From the NCBI RefSeq assembly GCF_051401765.1, contig NW_027480569.1:930001-994000 (forward strand): a stretch of 64,000 nucleotides of DNA, given 5' to 3'. The position numbers and the translations under genes are program-made. The notes under the pieces are model-generated. The model did no database searches. It had not been told where the DNA came from and was given only the letters and a program-made list of their open reading frames with translations. Below, piece by piece: positions 61,738 to 64,000 of the stretch (position 1 is the first letter of the stretch; every line of letters starts with the position of its first letter). Source of the stretch: Calliopsis andreniformis (Eukaryota; Arthropoda; Insecta; Hymenoptera; Andrenidae).

Positions 61738-64000
61738 CTAAGATTGGAAATTGATTATTGAGTATTGAAGGTTGAGGATTGTGGATTGAGGATTGAGGAT
61801 TGAGGATTGAGGATCGAGGATTGAGGATTGAGGATTGAGGATTGAGGATTGAGGATTGAGGATCGAAGATTGAGTATTGATGATTGAATATTGAGGATTG
61901 AGGATTGAGGTTTGAGGATTGAGGATTGAGGATTGAGGATTGAGGATTGAGTATTGAAGATTGAGTATTGATGCCTGAGGATTGAGCATCGAGGATTGAG
62001 GATTGAGGATTGGAGATTGACTATTGAGGATTGAAGATTGAGGATTGAGGATTGAGGATTGAGTATTGAGAATTGAGTATGAGGGCTGAGGGTTGAGGAT
62101 TGAGGTTAGAGGAATGAGGACTGAGGGTTGGGGAATGAGGATTGAGGATTGAGGATTGAGGATTGAGCATTGAAGGTTGAGTATTGATGCCTGAGGATTG
62201 AGGATTGAGGATTGATGATTGAGGATCGAGGATTGAAGATTGAGAATTGAGGATTGAAGATTGAGGGTTGAGGATTGAGGATTGAGGATGGAGGATGAGG
62301 GCTGAGGGTTGAGGGTTGAGGATTGAGAAATGAGGATTCAGAATTGAGGATTGAAATTGAGGATTGGGTATTGAGGATTGAAGAATGAGGATTGAGGAAT
62401 TAGGATTGAGGATTGAGGATTGAGGATTGAAGATTGAGGATTGGGTATTGAGGGTTGAAGAATGAGGATTGAGGATTGAGGATTGACGATTGAGTATTGA
62501 TGATTGAGGATTGATGACTGAGGATTGACGACTGAGAATTGAGGATTGAGGATGATGTTTGAAGATTGAGTATTGAGGATTGAATATTGAGGATTGAGGA
62601 TTGAGGATTGAGGACTGAGGATTGAGGATTGAAGATTGAGTATTTAGTATTGAAGGGTGAGGATTGTGGGCTGAGGATTAAGGATTGAGGATTGAATATT
62701 GTAGATTGAGTATTGATGCCTGAGGATTGAGGATTGAGGATTGAGGATTCAGGATTGAGGATTGAAGATAGAGTATTGAGGATTGAAGATTGAGGATTGA
62801 AGATTGAGTATTGTTGATTGAATATTGAGGATTGAGGATTGAGGATTGAGGATTGAGGATTGGGTATTGAGGATTGAGGAATGAGGATTGAGGATTGAGG
62901 TTTTAGGATTGAGGATTGCAGATTGAGTGTTGAGGATAGAAGGTTGAGGGTTGAGGATTGAGGATTGAGGAATGACGATTGAAGGTTGAGTATTGAGGAT
63001 TGAAGATTGAGGATAGAGTATTGTGTACTGAGGATGGAGGATGATGGCTGAGGGCTGAGGATTGAGGATTGAGAAATGAGGATTGCGGATTGAGGATTGA
63101 AATTGAGGATTGGGTATTGACGATTGAAGAATGAGGGTTGAGGAATTAGGATTGAGGATTGAGGATTGAGGATTGAAGATTGAGGGTTGGGTATTGAGGA
63201 TAGAAGAATGAGGATTGAGGATTGAGGATAGAGGATTGAGGATTGAAGATTGAGTGTTGTGGATTGAAGATTGAGGATTGAGGATTGAGGATTGAGGATT
63301 GAAGATTGAGTATTGAGGATTGAAGATTGAGGATTGAGTATTGAGGATTGAGGATTCAGGGTTGAAGATTGAGGATTGAGGATTGAGGATTGAGGATTGA
63401 GGATTGAGGATTGAAGATTGAATATTGATGATTGAATATTGATGATTGAATATTGAGGACTGAGGATTGAGGGTTGTGGATTGAGGAAGAGGATTGAATA
63501 TTTATGTTTGAGGTCTGAGGATTAAGGATTGAGGATTGAGAATTGAGGATTGAGGATTGAGGATTGAAGATTGAGGATTGGGTATTTAGGATTGAAGAAT
63601 GAGGATTGATGATTGAGGTTTGAGGATTGAGGATTGAAGATTGAGTATTGATGATTGAATATTGAGGATAGAGGATTGAGGTTTGAGGATTGAGGATGAA
63701 GACTGAGGGTTGAGGATTGAGGTTTGAGGAACGAGGATTGAGGTTGAGGATTGAGGACTAAGGATTGACGATTGAGTATTGAAGATTGGGGATTGATGAC
63801 TGAGGATTGACGACTGAGAATTGAGGATTGAGGATTGCTGATTGAAGATTGAGTATTGAGGATTGAATATTGCGGCTTGAGGATTGAGGATTGAGGATTG
63901 AGGATTGAGGATTGAGGATTGAGGATTAAGGATTGAGGATTGAGGATTGAGGATTGAGAATTGAGGACTGAGGATTGAGGATTGAAGATTGAGTATTGAT
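61738..64000 (+). repeat. Copies H and I, cut by the window end
   Basis: 61740-62755 matches 53060-54090. From about 62850 it follows 15800-16956 at -47044 bp to the last base. GTATTGTTGATTG (62810), GAGGTTTTAGG (about 62900) and GAGGTTAGAGG (about 62104) are private substitutions. The array clearly continues beyond the window. Confidence 0.82.

Larger units (their letters stand above)
1..64000. repeat. Heptamer satellite array, unit GGATTGA, fills the whole window
   Basis: Every stretch I read resolves into head-to-tail copies of GGATTGA (equivalently TTGAGGA), always in the same orientation. Substituted copies and occasional 6- or 8-bp units are mixed in. The perfect unit has 3 G, 2 A, 2 T and no C, so the + strand is nearly free of C; C appears only in variant units and landmark words. 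No inverted block, unique flank, transposon terminus, poly-A tail, tRNA or rRNA was seen. Both ends lie inside the array. A simple 7-bp satellite of this size is typical of eukaryotic heterochromatin; the species is not determinable from this sequence. Confidence 0.97.

Noticed and set aside
1..64000. CRISPR array
   Set aside because: Repeats are contiguous 7-bp units without unique spacers, and no cas-like gene is present.
1..64000. Human-type satellite II/III (GGAAT/CATTC)
   Set aside because: The period is 7, not 5, and GGATTGA is the clear consensus. GGAATGA occurs only as a scattered variant.
1..64000. True telomere tract
   Set aside because: No run of TTTAGGG, TTAGGG or another standard telomere unit occurs. 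Only isolated TTTAGGT words are present.
1..64000. Transposable element or insertion sequence as the source of the dispersed copies
   Set aside because: Copies have no terminal inverted repeats, target-site duplications, LTRs or poly-A tails. Their edges are heptamer-to-heptamer fusions in the same orientation, which fits unequal exchange or conversion.
1..64000. Promoters such as TATAAT or TATA boxes
   Set aside because: Words like GAATATTG recur hundreds of times as heptamer variants, so no match has positional or contextual support.

Overview
The window is satellite DNA from end to end. I find no unique sequence, no convincing gene, no RNA gene and no recognisable transposon. The + strand is a degenerate tandem array of a 7-bp unit, GGATTGA (CCTCAAT-type on the other strand). 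The repeats run off both ends, so the array is larger than 64 kb. The size, the layered higher-order duplications and the lack of genes suggest a eukaryotic heterochromatic, pericentromeric or subtelomeric block. The sequence does not identify the species. A 7-bp unit is compatible with many plants, algae, invertebrates or vertebrates. Nothing argues for a bacterium or phage.

There are three levels of organisation. Level 1 is the heptamer and its common variants (AGATTGA, GTATTGA, TGATTGA, ATATTGA, GGACTGA, GGGTTGA, GGTTTGA, GGAATGA and others); ATTGA looks more stable than the first two bases. Level 2 is a set of landmark words that break the 7-bp phase. The most striking is a ~90-bp CpG-bearing module centred on GCTAAGSGTCGG, seen 30 times in five flavours. 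Others are the TATTGATGCCTGAGG word, the GATCTAGGATTGG/GATTATTGAG word and the GACTAAGGATTGACGATTGAG...GACGACTGAG word. Level 3 is a mosaic of segmental copies from about 0.45 to 6.5 kb, nearly identical to one another, tandem or dispersed within the window.

Layout by copies (boundaries about +/-30 bp unless stated). 1-2462 is repeated at 2786-5247 (period 2785). 5490-7705 matches 38170-40380. 7480-8510 matches 27310-28340 and 59545-60575. 8000-9090 matches 40380-41470. 9115-9900 matches 14205-15010. 9940-11838 matches 22026-23924. 11840-12585 matches 7912-8657. 12585-14285 matches 31220-32921. 15010-15790 matches 53130-53910 and 61795-62575. 15800-17300 matches 62850-64000 and 33630-34570. 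17330-18597 matches 20070-21310. 18597-19240 matches 36844-37480. 19240-21310 matches 34760-36830. 21582-22037 is repeated at 22299-22754. 23045-29507 matches 56310-61737 and carries an extra 1033-bp tandem copy. 29508-30645 matches 31675-32812. 32925-33630 matches 27982-28687. 37490-43641 matches 46890-53060, and 40470-43175 inside it also matches 44264-46968. 53060-54090 matches 61740-62755.

All long open frames lie on the minus strand. They follow from arithmetic: the minus-strand heptamer contains no stop, and 7 is not a multiple of 3, so all three minus frames read the same SILNPQS heptapeptide. All three plus frames hit TGA every 21 bases. I treat these frames as by-products of the repeat, not as genes. 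The window is most useful as a record of satellite evolution: several duplications, deletions and fusion junctions can be placed and partly ordered by eye.
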